From: Agromyces badenianii
GTDB lineage: Bacteria > Actinomycetota > Actinomycetes > Actinomycetales > Microbacteriaceae
Reading direction: 5' to 3'
Length of the DNA stretch: 64,000 nucleotides
NCBI RefSeq assembly: GCF_003070885.1
Contig: NZ_CP028913.1
Span: 1,798,001-1,862,000 of the forward strand
A program made the position numbers and the translations under genes. Of this stretch, positions 57,091-64,000 are shown in pieces (the first letter of the stretch is position 1; each line of letters begins with the position of its first letter). The notes beneath the pieces are model-generated. The model had not been told where the DNA came from and made no database searches. It was given only the letters and a program-made list of their open reading frames with translations.

Positions 57091-57768
57091 TCAGTACCAG
57101 CCGACGTCTTGCGAGTGGCCCCAAGCGCCGCAGGGGGTGCCGTACCGGCCGGAGACGTAACCCAGACCCCATTCGACCTGGGTCGCCGCGTTCGTCTCCC
57201 AGTCGGCGCCGGCGGTGGCCATCTTCGAACCCGGCAATGCCTGGGGGATGCCGTAGGCACCGCTCGACGCATTGTGCGCGTTCACCCGCCAGCCGGATTC
57301 CTTGCTCCAGAGTGCCACGAGGCAGTCGAACTCGCTCGGCGCCCAGCCGCGAGCCGCGACCGCACCAGCCGCATACGCCTGCGCCGATCCCGGATCGGGG
57401 GTGATGGCGGGTGGAGCCCAGCCGCTGCCGGCACTCGTCGACGCCGGCGCGAGCTTCACCTCTGGCTTCTTCTCGACGACGTAGCTCTCGTGCGCGACGT
57501 CGATCGAATACTCGCCGTCGACCTCGATCGCCTGCACCTGGGCTCCGCCGAAGCGGTCGCCGTCACTCGCGAAGTTCGATGAGGCGGTTGCGCCCGAGAA
57601 GGGATCGACCACGTTCACGAGGAGGAAGCTCACGGACGCCGTGAACGCGAACACGACCGTTGCGGCCTGCTTGACCCGGCCGGCACGGCTCGGTCTCGTG
57701 GCAGGCGGGGCTGCCGACGTCGTCGGACGAGACTCGATCGTCTCGTCTCTGTCCGTATGCCTACCCAC
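57091..57768 (-). CDS. Secreted transglycosylase-like protein (225 aa)
   Basis: Membrane-anchored or secreted protein: a cytoplasmic N-terminus, one hydrophobic helix (about 33-55, VVFAFTASVSFLLVNVV), a linker, and a C-terminal lysozyme-like domain of about 85 residues. LVALWSKESGWRVNA carries the catalytic-type Glu, followed by SGAYGIPQALPGSKM and WGLGYVSGRYGTPCGAW, as in resuscitation-promoting-factor or aggregation-promoting-factor relatives. Probably remodels peptidoglycan. The start is GTG. Confidence 0.87.
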   Translation of the reverse strand: MGRHTDRDETIESRPTTSAAPPATRPSRAGRVKQAATVVFAFTASVSFLLVNVVDPFSGATASSNFASDGDRFGGAQVQAIEVDGEYSIDVAHESYVVEKKPEVKLAPASTSAGSGWAPPAITPDPGSAQAYAAGAVAARGWAPSEFDCLVALWSKESGWRVNAHNASSGAYGIPQALPGSKMATAGADWETNAATQVEWGLGYVSGRYGTPCGAWGHSQDVGWY

Positions 57769-57822
57769 GATTCGTCGAGTGTATCCGAGGGAGGTCGGCA
57801 GGCGCGAGCCCGACTCGCGGGT

Positions 57823-58401
57823 TCACCGTACCGCCAGCATGACGTCGACGACCGCATCGAGCAGGAGGTCGACCTGCGCCTCGCGGTAGCCGCCGCGCTG
57901 GGTCTTGAACACCACCGTGCGAACGTCTTCGATCGAGATCGGCCAACCGTCGCGAAAGTACCGGGTGAGCTTGTCGGCGAAACGGTCGACATCGCGAGTG
58001 CTGTAGCCGCGAACGAGCGGGCTGACCCGGTCGAACCGGTGGCCCTCAGGCCGTGCGAGCCGGTTCGAGACGACCTGCGCGGTCGTGCGCGCTTCGCGCA
58101 GCCATGCCTCGCCGCCGTGCAGCCGGGCGGCGACCTGACGCTCCTGAGCGGCGAACGCGTCTTCCAGACGCTCCAGCGCCTGATCGACGTGGGTGGTCGA
58201 GTAGCCGCCCTTCTGCATGGCGAACGCCGTGAGCCGGATGCGATCCGACGTCAGCGGCGCGTCGTCTGCACTCGCGGTGCCGTCGTACGCGCGTCGTGCG
58301 AGCTGGAGGAACCCGTCGACCTGGGTGGTGTTGTACCCGAGCTTGGGCTTTCGTACGCGAGGGAAGGTGGAGTCCACCGCTCCATTATTGCGGAGGCTCA
58401 C
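57823..58401 (-). CDS. Protein with tandem duplicated DivIVA-like modules
   Basis: Soluble protein (192 aa) with four DivIVA-type motifs, each Gly-Tyr followed by a Val-Asp-containing helix: GYNTTQVDGFL (22), GGYSTTHVDQAL (66), GYSTRDVDRFADKL (132) and GGYREAQVDLLLDAV (170). Motifs 1-2 and 3-4 form similar halves, each starting with a short FxRV segment, so the gene looks like an internal duplication. It lies just upstream of cdsA on the same strand and may share its operon. Function probably in cell division or pole organisation; inferred. Confidence 0.85.
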   Translation of the reverse strand: MSLRNNGAVDSTFPRVRKPKLGYNTTQVDGFLQLARRAYDGTASADDAPLTSDRIRLTAFAMQKGGYSTTHVDQALERLEDAFAAQERQVAARLHGGEAWLREARTTAQVVSNRLARPEGHRFDRVSPLVRGYSTRDVDRFADKLTRYFRDGWPISIEDVRTVVFKTQRGGYREAQVDLLLDAVVDVMLAVR

Positions 58402-58410
58402 CGCGCGGGC

Positions 58411-59397
58411 TCACCCGAAGATGCGGAACGCGACGAAGGCGACGGCGGCCGAGGGAAGGATCGAGTCGAGCCGATCGAGGAATCCGCCATGGCCGGGAAG
58501 CCAGGAGCTCATGTCTTTGATGCCGATGTCGCGCTTGATCAGCGACTCGACGAGGTCGCCCAGTGTCGCCGTCAAGAAGATCGCCGCTCCGAAGATGAGG
58601 CCGAACCACCAGGTGTTGCCGAGCATCAGGGTCGAGAGCAGCACGCCGGCTACGACGCTCGCCACACCTCCCCCGGCGAAGCCCTCCCAGGTCTTCTTCG
58701 GGCTGATGATCGGCGCCATCTTGTGCTTGCCGAACATGAGACCAGAAGCGTAGGCACCCGTGTCCGCCGCGACCGCGACGATGATGAAGGCGAGCGTCCA
58801 GAACTGACCGCCCTCGGCGGCCGTCAGCACCACTGCGAATGTCGCGAGGAAGGTGACGTAGCCCTGCACGAAGGCGCCGGCGGCGAGGTCTCGTGCAAGC
58901 GCATGAGGAGAGCCGCGCCGGAGGGTCGGCCCCAGCTGCTCAGCGAGGCGCCAGATCGTCACGACGAGGATGCCGCCGAGGACCGCGAGCAGCTGGCCAC
59001 CGGCACCGCCGTAGTACGAGAGCGGCACGGCCGCCACCGCGACGACGACCGTCGCAACACGGGGAACGTGGTACCCGCCCTTTCGCAGCGCTTGGGCGAG
59101 CTCATAGCTCGCGAACGCGGCGATGAGCACCGCGAACAGCATGAAGAGCTCTTTGATCACGAGGAGGCTGAGCAGGAGCGCGCCGCCGAACGCCAGCCCG
59201 ATGAGCGTCGCGAGGATCAGGTTTCGCCCCGTGCGGGCCTGGATCTTCTCCTGCGCCTGATCGAACTGCGCCTTGCCGACTTCGAACTGCCGTTCGAGAT
59301 CGACCTTGCGGGCGTGCACTTGCGCTCGGAACTCCTCGCGCGAGGTTCGTTCAGCTCCCCCGGCGTCCGACTGATCCTCTTCTGGGACGCCCGACAT
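58411..59397 (-). CDS. cdsA: Phosphatidate cytidylyltransferase
   Basis: Makes CDP-diacylglycerol from phosphatidate and CTP. In 328 residues: a hydrophilic N-terminal extension of about 60 residues (RKVDLERQFEVGKAQFDQAQEK, coiled coil), then eight or so membrane segments, and the family signature ESLIKRDIGIKDMSSWLPGHGG followed by LDRLDS. The extension is longer than in E. coli CdsA. Operon pyrH-frr-cdsA, 9 nt after frr. Confidence 0.96.
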   Translation of the reverse strand: MSGVPEEDQSDAGGAERTSREEFRAQVHARKVDLERQFEVGKAQFDQAQEKIQARTGRNLILATLIGLAFGGALLLSLLVIKELFMLFAVLIAAFASYELAQALRKGGYHVPRVATVVVAVAAVPLSYYGGAGGQLLAVLGGILVVTIWRLAEQLGPTLRRGSPHALARDLAAGAFVQGYVTFLATFAVVLTAAEGGQFWTLAFIIVAVAADTGAYASGLMFGKHKMAPIISPKKTWEGFAGGGVASVVAGVLLSTLMLGNTWWFGLIFGAAIFLTATLGDLVESLIKRDIGIKDMSSWLPGHGGFLDRLDSILPSAAVAFVAFRIFG

Positions 59398-59405
59398 CGT
59401 CTGCC

Positions 59406-59960
59406 TCAGACCTCGAGGAGTTCGGCTTCCTTGCGCTTCAGGGCGTCGTCGATCGCGTCCACATTGGACTTCGTGATCTGCTCGAGTTCCTTCTCTGCGC
59501 GCGAAACCTCATCGTCGCCGACCTCGCCCTTGAGTGCGTCGAGGTCGTCCTTCGCCTTGCGCCGGATGTTACGCACGGACACGCGCGCATCTTCGGCCTT
59601 GCCGCGAACGATCTTGACGAACTCCCGGCGGCGCTCCTCGGTCAGCTCGGGAAGGGTGACCCGGATGATGTTGCCGTCGTTCGAGGGGTTCGCCCCGAGG
59701 TTCGGGGTGTCACGGATGGCCTGCTCGATGTCTTTCAGCGCAGCCTTGTCGTAGGGCGTGACGACGAGCGTGCGGGCCTCGGGGTTCTGCAGTGACGCAA
59801 GCTGCGCCAGCGGAGTGGGCGTGCCGTAATAGCTCACCATGATCTTTTGGAAGAGCTGTGGGTTCGCCCGACCCGTGCGCACGGTCGAGAAATCGTCTTT
59901 GGCGACCTCGACAGCCTTCTGCATGCGTGCGGTGGCATCGGAAAGTACATCCGCGATCAC
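59406..59960 (-). CDS. frr: Ribosome recycling factor
   Basis: Splits post-termination ribosomes with EF-G. The 184-residue protein has the standard length and the family start [24 protein letters not shown], with [25 protein letters not shown] and the C-terminal helices ENVRNIRRK-like [14 protein letters not shown]. Between pyrH and cdsA. Confidence 0.98.
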   Translation of the reverse strand: MIADVLSDATARMQKAVEVAKDDFSTVRTGRANPQLFQKIMVSYYGTPTPLAQLASLQNPEARTLVVTPYDKAALKDIEQAIRDTPNLGANPSNDGNIIRVTLPELTEERRREFVKIVRGKAEDARVSVRNIRRKAKDDLDALKGEVGDDEVSRAEKELEQITKSNVDAIDDALKRKEAELLEV

Positions 59961-60008
59961 GGGGGCTCCTTCTGGTTCGCTACTCGGGACAGTCTATCGA
60001 CTGGAGGG

Positions 60009-60725
60009 CTATACGCCGTTGCTGACGATCGTGCCGAGGTCGGCGCCGAGGATCGCCGCCGTGACGTTGCCGCCCGGCGCCATGCCGAACACCTGCATCG
60101 GCATGCCGTTGTCCATGCAGAGGCTGAATGCCGTCGAGTCGACGACCTTCAGCCCTCGCTGCAGGGCCTCCAGGTAGCTGATGCGATCGATCTTGTGCGC
60201 GTCGGGGTTCGTGCGCGGGTCGTCGGAGTAGACGCCGTCGACGCCATTCTTCGCCACGAGCACGACGTCGGCGCCGATCTCGAGAGCGCGCTGCGCAGCG
60301 ACCGTGTCGGTCGAGAAGTACGGCAGTCCCGCGCCGGCGCCGAAGATGACGACCCGGCCCTTCTCGAGGTGGCGCTCGGCACGGCGCGGAATGTAGGGCT
60401 CTGCGACCTGGGTCATCGAGATCGCGGACTGCACGCGTGTCTCGGCGCCCGCCTGCTCGAGGAAGTCCTGCAGGGCGAGCGCGTTCATCACGGTGCCGAG
60501 CATGCCCATGTAGTCGGCCCGGCCACGGTCCATGCCGCGCTGGGAGAGCTCGGCGCCGCGGAAGAAGTTGCCCCCGCCGACGACGATGGCGATCTCGACC
60601 GTTCGTGCGGCGTCGGCGATCTCGCGTGCGAGGGAGCTGATCACGTCGGGGTTCACCCCGAGGGACCCAGCCCCGAACGCCTCACCCGAGAGCTTCAACA
60701 GGACCCTGCGCTTGTGTTCCGTCAT
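60009..60725 (-). CDS. pyrH: UMP kinase
   Basis: Phosphorylates UMP to UDP. The 238 residues show [45 protein letters not shown], the DxDA-like [25 protein letters not shown] and [16 protein letters not shown] [15 protein letters not shown], all PyrH hallmarks. The start [12 protein letters not shown] is preferred over a longer frame that runs into the terminator region. It follows the rpsB-tsf terminator. Confidence 0.98.
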   Translation of the reverse strand: MTEHKRRVLLKLSGEAFGAGSLGVNPDVISSLAREIADAARTVEIAIVVGGGNFFRGAELSQRGMDRGRADYMGMLGTVMNALALQDFLEQAGAETRVQSAISMTQVAEPYIPRRAERHLEKGRVVIFGAGAGLPYFSTDTVAAQRALEIGADVVLVAKNGVDGVYSDDPRTNPDAHKIDRISYLEALQRGLKVVDSTAFSLCMDNGMPMQVFGMAPGGNVTAAILGADLGTIVSNGV

Positions 60726-60847
60726 CCTGACCGATCCTTCCCTCTGCGTGTCAAAGCTACTGGTTCGCCGAGCCCTGCGCTGTGCCGGTTCTCGGGCGTT
60801 CCGACGAGCCGCGGGCCCGCCGGGCATCCGGATTTCTCCGGACACAG

Positions 60848-60885
60848 CAAAGGAGTCCGGATCGCGAACGATCCGGACTCCTTTG
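60848..60885 (-). terminator. Terminator after rpsB-tsf
   Basis: Perfect 17-bp inverted repeat (60848-60864 and 60869-60885, CGAA loop) just after the tsf stop. On the minus strand the 3' arm ends in CTCCTTTG, a short T run. Confidence 0.85.
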
Positions 60886-60891
60886 TAGCAC

Positions 60892-61722
60892 CTAGGCGCC
60901 GACCTTGAAGCGAGCGAAGTCGCTCACCGTGAGGCCCGCGTCGGAGAGGACCTTGGCGACGGACAGCTTGTTGTCTTTCGCGTAGTCCTGCTCGAGCAGT
61001 GCGACCTGCTTGAAGAAGGCTCCGAGGCGACCTTCGATGATCTTCGGAAGGGCGGCCTCGGGCTTGCCCTCCTCACGGGAGATCTGCTCGACGATGCCGC
61101 GCTCCTTCTCGACCGCTTCGGCCGGGACCTCTTCGCGGGTGAGGTACTCGGGGTTCGCGAACGAGATGTGCTGGGCGACCGAACGAGCGGTCTCCGCGTC
61201 GGCACCGGCGTAGCCGAGCACGACGCCGACCTGCGGCGGGAGGTCTTTCGACGTCTTGTGCAGGTAGATCGAGAACTGCTCGCCCTTGACGAGACGGATG
61301 CGACGAAGCTCGACCTTCTCGCCCAGGATCGCCGCCTCTTCGTCGATCACGGTGGCGACGGTCTTGCCCTCGGCCGGCGCGGCCAGAGCGGCCGAGACGG
61401 TCTCGGCACGAGCCGCGGCGACAGCCGCGAGCACGCGGTCGGCGAGACCGACGAACTTGTCGCCCTTGGCCACGAAGTCGGTCTCGCAAGCGAGCTCGAT
61501 CATGGTCGCGGTGCCGTCGCCGTTGTCGACGGCGGCGACGAGGCCCTCGGCGGTGGACCGGTCGGCGCGCTTGGCGTTGCCCTTCGCGCCCTTCAGGCGG
61601 AGGATCTCGACCGCCTTCTCCATGTCGCCATCGGCTTCGACGAGGGCGTTCTTCGTGTCGACCATGCCGGTGCCGAGGCGCTCGCGCAGGTTCTTGACGT
61701 CTTCGAGAGTGAAGTTGGCCAT
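60892..61722 (-). CDS. tsf: Translation elongation factor Ts
   Basis: Nucleotide exchange factor for EF-Tu. 276 residues with N-terminal UBA-like region ([22 protein letters not shown]; family has LRxxTGAGMMDCKKAL), [37 protein letters not shown] contacting EF-Tu, and two core repeats. GGAGAC precedes the ATG. Second gene after rpsB, 27 nt away. Confidence 0.98.
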   Translation of the reverse strand: MANFTLEDVKNLRERLGTGMVDTKNALVEADGDMEKAVEILRLKGAKGNAKRADRSTAEGLVAAVDNGDGTATMIELACETDFVAKGDKFVGLADRVLAAVAAARAETVSAALAAPAEGKTVATVIDEEAAILGEKVELRRIRLVKGEQFSIYLHKTSKDLPPQVGVVLGYAGADAETARSVAQHISFANPEYLTREEVPAEAVEKERGIVEQISREEGKPEAALPKIIEGRLGAFFKQVALLEQDYAKDNKLSVAKVLSDAGLTVSDFARFKVGA

Positions 61723-61749
61723 ATCAGTAAGTCTCCTGGACTCGTGGTC

Positions 61750-62700
61750 TTACTTGGACTCGGGTGCTTCGGCAGCCTCGGCGGCTTCTGCGCCTTCGGC
61801 GTCGGCCGAAGATTCGGTCGCGGCGACCTCGGTCGCAGCCTCGTCGACGACCTCGGCGGCTTCGGTCTTCGCCTCTTCGACGGTCTCCGCGACAGCCTCG
61901 GTCTCGGCCGAAGCCTGCTCGGGGGTGGTCTCGGAACCGGCCTGGAGGAGCTCCTGCTCCCACTCGGCGAGCGGCTCGACGGCGGAGACGTTGCCCTCGG
62001 CCTCGGGCTTCTGGTGGCGCTCGATGAGGCCCTCGGCGGCGGCGTCGGCGACGATGCGCGTGAGCAGGCTCACCGAACGGATCGCGTCGTCGTTGCCCGG
62101 AATCGGGTACTGGACCTCGTCGGGGTCGCAGTTGGTGTCGAGGATGCCGATGACGGGGATGCCGAGCTTCTTGGCCTCGTCGATCGCGAGGTGCTCCTTC
62201 TTGGTGTCGACCACCCAGAGGGCCGACGGCGTCTTCGTCAGGTTGCGGATACCGCCGAGCGACTTGTGCAGCTTGTCGAGCTCGCGCTTCTTGATGAGGA
62301 GCTCCTTCTTGGTGAAGCCGCTCGTGGTGCCCTCGAAGTCGAGCTCCTCGAGCTCCTTCATGCGCGCGAGGCGCTTGGAGACCGTCTGGAAGTTGGTGAG
62401 GAGGCCGCCGAGCCAACGCTGGTTGACGTAGGGCTGGCCGACGCGGGTCGCCTGCTCGGCGATCGCATTCTGCGCCTGCTTCTTCGTGCCGACGAAGAGG
62501 ATGGTGCCACCGTGGGCGACCGTCTCGCGCACGAAGTCGTAGGTCTTGTCGATGTAGGCGAGCGACTGCTGCAGGTCGATGATGTAGCTGCCCGAACGCT
62601 CCGTGAGGATGAAGCGCTTCATCTTCGGGTTCCAACGGCGGGTCTGGTGCCCGAAGTGCACGCCGCTGTCGAGCAGCTGGCGGATGGTGACGACGGCCAT
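61750..62700 (-). CDS. rpsB: 30S ribosomal protein S2, with acidic C-terminal extension
   Basis: Small-subunit protein S2; the core is about 230 residues ([64 protein letters not shown]). The 316-residue chain adds about 85 residues rich in Glu, Ala, Thr and Val. AAAGGAG 8 nt before the ATG sets the start; the longer upstream frame is rejected. First gene of rpsB-tsf. Confidence 0.98.
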   Translation of the reverse strand: MAVVTIRQLLDSGVHFGHQTRRWNPKMKRFILTERSGSYIIDLQQSLAYIDKTYDFVRETVAHGGTILFVGTKKQAQNAIAEQATRVGQPYVNQRWLGGLLTNFQTVSKRLARMKELEELDFEGTTSGFTKKELLIKKRELDKLHKSLGGIRNLTKTPSALWVVDTKKEHLAIDEAKKLGIPVIGILDTNCDPDEVQYPIPGNDDAIRSVSLLTRIVADAAAEGLIERHQKPEAEGNVSAVEPLAEWEQELLQAGSETTPEQASAETEAVAETVEEAKTEAAEVVDEAATEVAATESSADAEGAEAAEAAEAPESK

Positions 62701-62860
62701 GAGCCGTACTCCTTTGTTCTCAGTTGTCGCTCCGGCCGGCGGCTGGAGCCCTGGCGCCCGGCACGGCTCCGCCTGTTCCGGCTTCGAGAAGCTGGAGCGG
62801 GACTGAGTGGAGTCGTCGGCCGAAATGGCGCGCGTAGTCACCCCGGAAGACCGGAGTGCT

Positions 62861-62880
62861 GCCGATACTCTACCATCGGC
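62861..62880 (-). promoter_or_regulatory. Possible rpsB promoter with overlapping dyad
   Basis: On the minus strand TAGAGT (62867-62872), a fair -10, sits inside the dyad GCCGAT-8-ATCGGC. The 272-nt divergent gap between rpsB and the M23 gene holds no other feature that I can support. Confidence 0.35.
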
Positions 62881-62972
62881 ACTCCCCCTCCCCAACCGCA
62901 CGCGAGCGGCCGCAGTCCACGCATGCGCACCCCCGCCCGGCGGATGCCGCGGGGTCGATCGATCATCGACGC

Positions 62973-63632
62973 ATGAGTGCATCGACACCTCCCCGCCCAT
63001 CACCGATGCGAGCGGCCCGAATGCCACGACGCCGTTCCGCTGCCGTCTTGCTGGTGGCCGCGATCGTCATCGCGATCGCGCCGGCATCCGCGACCGTCGC
63101 GCATGGCTCGGCCGCTGCCGGCGGAGAGGCGGTCGGGATGGTCGGGGCGACGGAGGCGATCGAGGCGATCGAGGCGATCGACGGAGCGAAGGCGAGCCGG
63201 GCAGTCGGCCCGAACGCCGAGCCGTGGCGATGGCCGGTGCCGGCGCCGATCCGCGTCGTCGCACCGTTCCGCGCCCCGCCGACTCCCTATACCGCGGGCC
63301 ACCGGGGCATCGACATCGCCGTCACGCCTGCTGCAACGGTGGCGGCACCGGCGTCGGGTGCGATCAGCTTCGCCGGCATGGTCGCCGGTCGCCCGGTCGT
63401 CGCCATCGATCACGGCGATGGTGTGGTGAGCGCGATCGAGCCCGTGGCGGCACTCGCCCGCATCGAGGCGGGCATGCGGGTCACGGCAGGCGAGGCCATC
63501 GGCACGGTGTCGACCGGCGGGCACTGCGAAGCCGACTGCGTGCACTTCGGGGTGAGAGTCGACGGCGAGTACGTCTCGCCCTTCCTCTTCCTCGGCGGCC
63601 TGCCGAGGGCGGTGCTGTTGCCGTCGAACTGA
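62973..63632 (+). CDS. M23-family peptidase (LytM-like), exported
   Basis: Exported protein with a LytM domain that probably cleaves peptidoglycan cross-bridges. A basic start and hydrophobic core ([19 protein letters not shown]) form the signal peptide. Then a short Ala/Ile/Glu linker with repeated AIEAIEAID, and the domain with [22 protein letters not shown] (first zinc ligands) and [14 protein letters not shown] with the last His. The usual HxH is CxH here, a form seen in other actinobacterial members. The start could also be at 63006 or 63021. Located between rpsB and xerC, as in related genomes. Confidence 0.85.
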   Translation: MSASTPPRPSPMRAARMPRRRSAAVLLVAAIVIAIAPASATVAHGSAAAGGEAVGMVGATEAIEAIEAIDGAKASRAVGPNAEPWRWPVPAPIRVVAPFRAPPTPYTAGHRGIDIAVTPAATVAAPASGAISFAGMVAGRPVVAIDHGDGVVSAIEPVAALARIEAGMRVTAGEAIGTVSTGGHCEADCVHFGVRVDGEYVSPFLFLGGLPRAVLLPSN

Positions 63633-63633
63633 C

Positions 63634-64000
63634 TCACGCGCGCGGATGCGCGGTGCGATAGCTCTGCTTGAGCCGTTCAGACGACACGTGGGTGTAGATC
63701 TGCGTGGTGCCGAGGCTTGCATGCCCCAGGAACTCCTGCACGGCGCGCAGGTCGGCACCGCCGTCGAGCAGGTGCGTGGCGGCGCTGTGCCGAAAGGCGT
63801 GCGGCCCACTCGGTCCGGTGCCCGGTATCTCCGAGAGCAGGGCGGCGACGAGCCGGTAGACGCTCCGAACCCCCAATCGTCCGCCCTTGACGCCCAAGAA
63901 GACCGCGCGTGTCGCTGCGGCATCCGCCGGCTCGACGGCACGTGAGGTTTCGCCGGTGCGTCCCGATGGCGCGATGCCGTCTGCGGCTCGCGCTGCCGCC
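63634..64000 (-). CDS. xerC: Tyrosine recombinase XerC-like (3' part, cut by window edge)
   Basis: The C-terminal catalytic part of a site-specific recombinase for chromosome dimer resolution; the frame is open to the window edge. Visible residues: [15 protein letters not shown] (His and Arg of HxxR), [15 protein letters not shown] (His/Trp and nucleophile Tyr) and the C-terminal helix [11 protein letters not shown]. The neighbouring order M23-rpsB-tsf fits xerC in actinobacteria. The stop is next to the M23 stop (convergent, 1 nt apart). Confidence 0.9.
   Translation of the reverse strand, partial: AAARAADGIAPSGRTGETSRAVEPADAAATRAVFLGVKGGRLGVRSVYRLVAALLSEIPGTGPSGPHAFRHSAATHLLDGGADLRAVQEFLGHASLGTTQIYTHVSSERLKQSYRTAHPRA

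Noticed and set aside
63634..64000. Tyrosine recombinase considered as a phage or island integrase
   Set aside because: The neighbours (M23, rpsB, tsf) and the catalytic segment fit housekeeping XerC; no att-like repeats or phage genes are seen.

Overview
The window is ordinary chromosome of a very GC-rich actinobacterium. Gene order and protein types point to the family Microbacteriaceae and most resemble Agromyces; this is inferred from the sequence, not from a search. Support comes from: third codon positions that are almost always G or C; a GlgE-type glycogen cluster; the order xerC - M23 peptidase - rpsB - tsf - pyrH - frr - cdsA; the block cysteine desulfurase - mnmA - ligA - gatCAB - dinB; and many genes that look leaderless, with a TAnnnT hexamer 6-8 nt before the start codon. 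I saw no rRNA, prophage, IS element or CRISPR array. Two tRNAs (Arg-TCT and His-GTG) are present. Coding density is high and no gene-free gap exceeds 300 bases.

Layout. 1-8.4 kb: two paralogous M1 aminopeptidases (the first cut by the window edge) flank an ABC exporter (ATPase plus permease) and a histidine kinase/response regulator pair. 8.4-11.7 kb: MscS channel, truncated globin and an FAD dehydrogenase on one strand. 11.7-22.6 kb: mixed housekeeping (TesB thioesterase, Rieske lipoprotein, hot-dog thioesterase, EttA-like ABC-F, lipoprotein, SSB paralogue, aldo/keto reductase, NAD synthetase, cation/proton antiporter). 22.7-25.3 kb: tRNA-Arg, oligoribonuclease, tRNA-His, a minimal zincin and an S11-like protein that lacks the catalytic serine. 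25.4-29.3 kb: an ECF vitamin transporter operon under a TPP riboswitch, ending with a P-loop kinase-like gene. 29.4-40.3 kb: GerW-like protein, DinB, gatCAB, ligA, mnmA and cysteine desulfurase, all leftward. 40.4-50.1 kb: glycogen metabolism (glgX, a YbaK deacylase, glgP, glgE, glgB). 50.2-58.4 kb: envelope and polarity genes (CnoX-like protein, a membrane/lipoprotein fusion, a long DivIVA-type coiled coil, AI-2E family transporter, alpha/beta hydrolase, transglycosylase-like protein, a duplicated-DivIVA protein). 58.4-64 kb: cdsA, frr, pyrH, tsf, rpsB, an M23 peptidase and the 3' end of a xerC-like recombinase.

How the genes work together. glgE and glgB (8-nt overlap) build alpha-glucan from maltose-1-phosphate; glgP and glgX take it apart. 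Thiamine or HMP uptake is switched by TPP through what looks like translational control, since a hairpin downstream of the aptamer can bury the Shine-Dalgarno sequence. mnmA and the cysteine desulfurase give tRNA 2-thiolation; gatCAB gives Gln/Asn-tRNA by transamidation. rpsB-tsf ends at a strong hairpin terminator before pyrH-frr-cdsA.

Most notable: a DivIVA protein whose rod is built on exact 11-residue repeats; a second protein made of duplicated DivIVA-like modules; the S11 pseudoenzyme; a membrane protein fused in frame to a lipoprotein; the TPP-controlled operon with an unassigned kinase; recurrent leaderless promoters; and several perfect inverted or tandem repeats with no assigned role. 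I found no clear new multi-gene system; the best leads are the two polarity proteins and the riboswitch-linked kinase.
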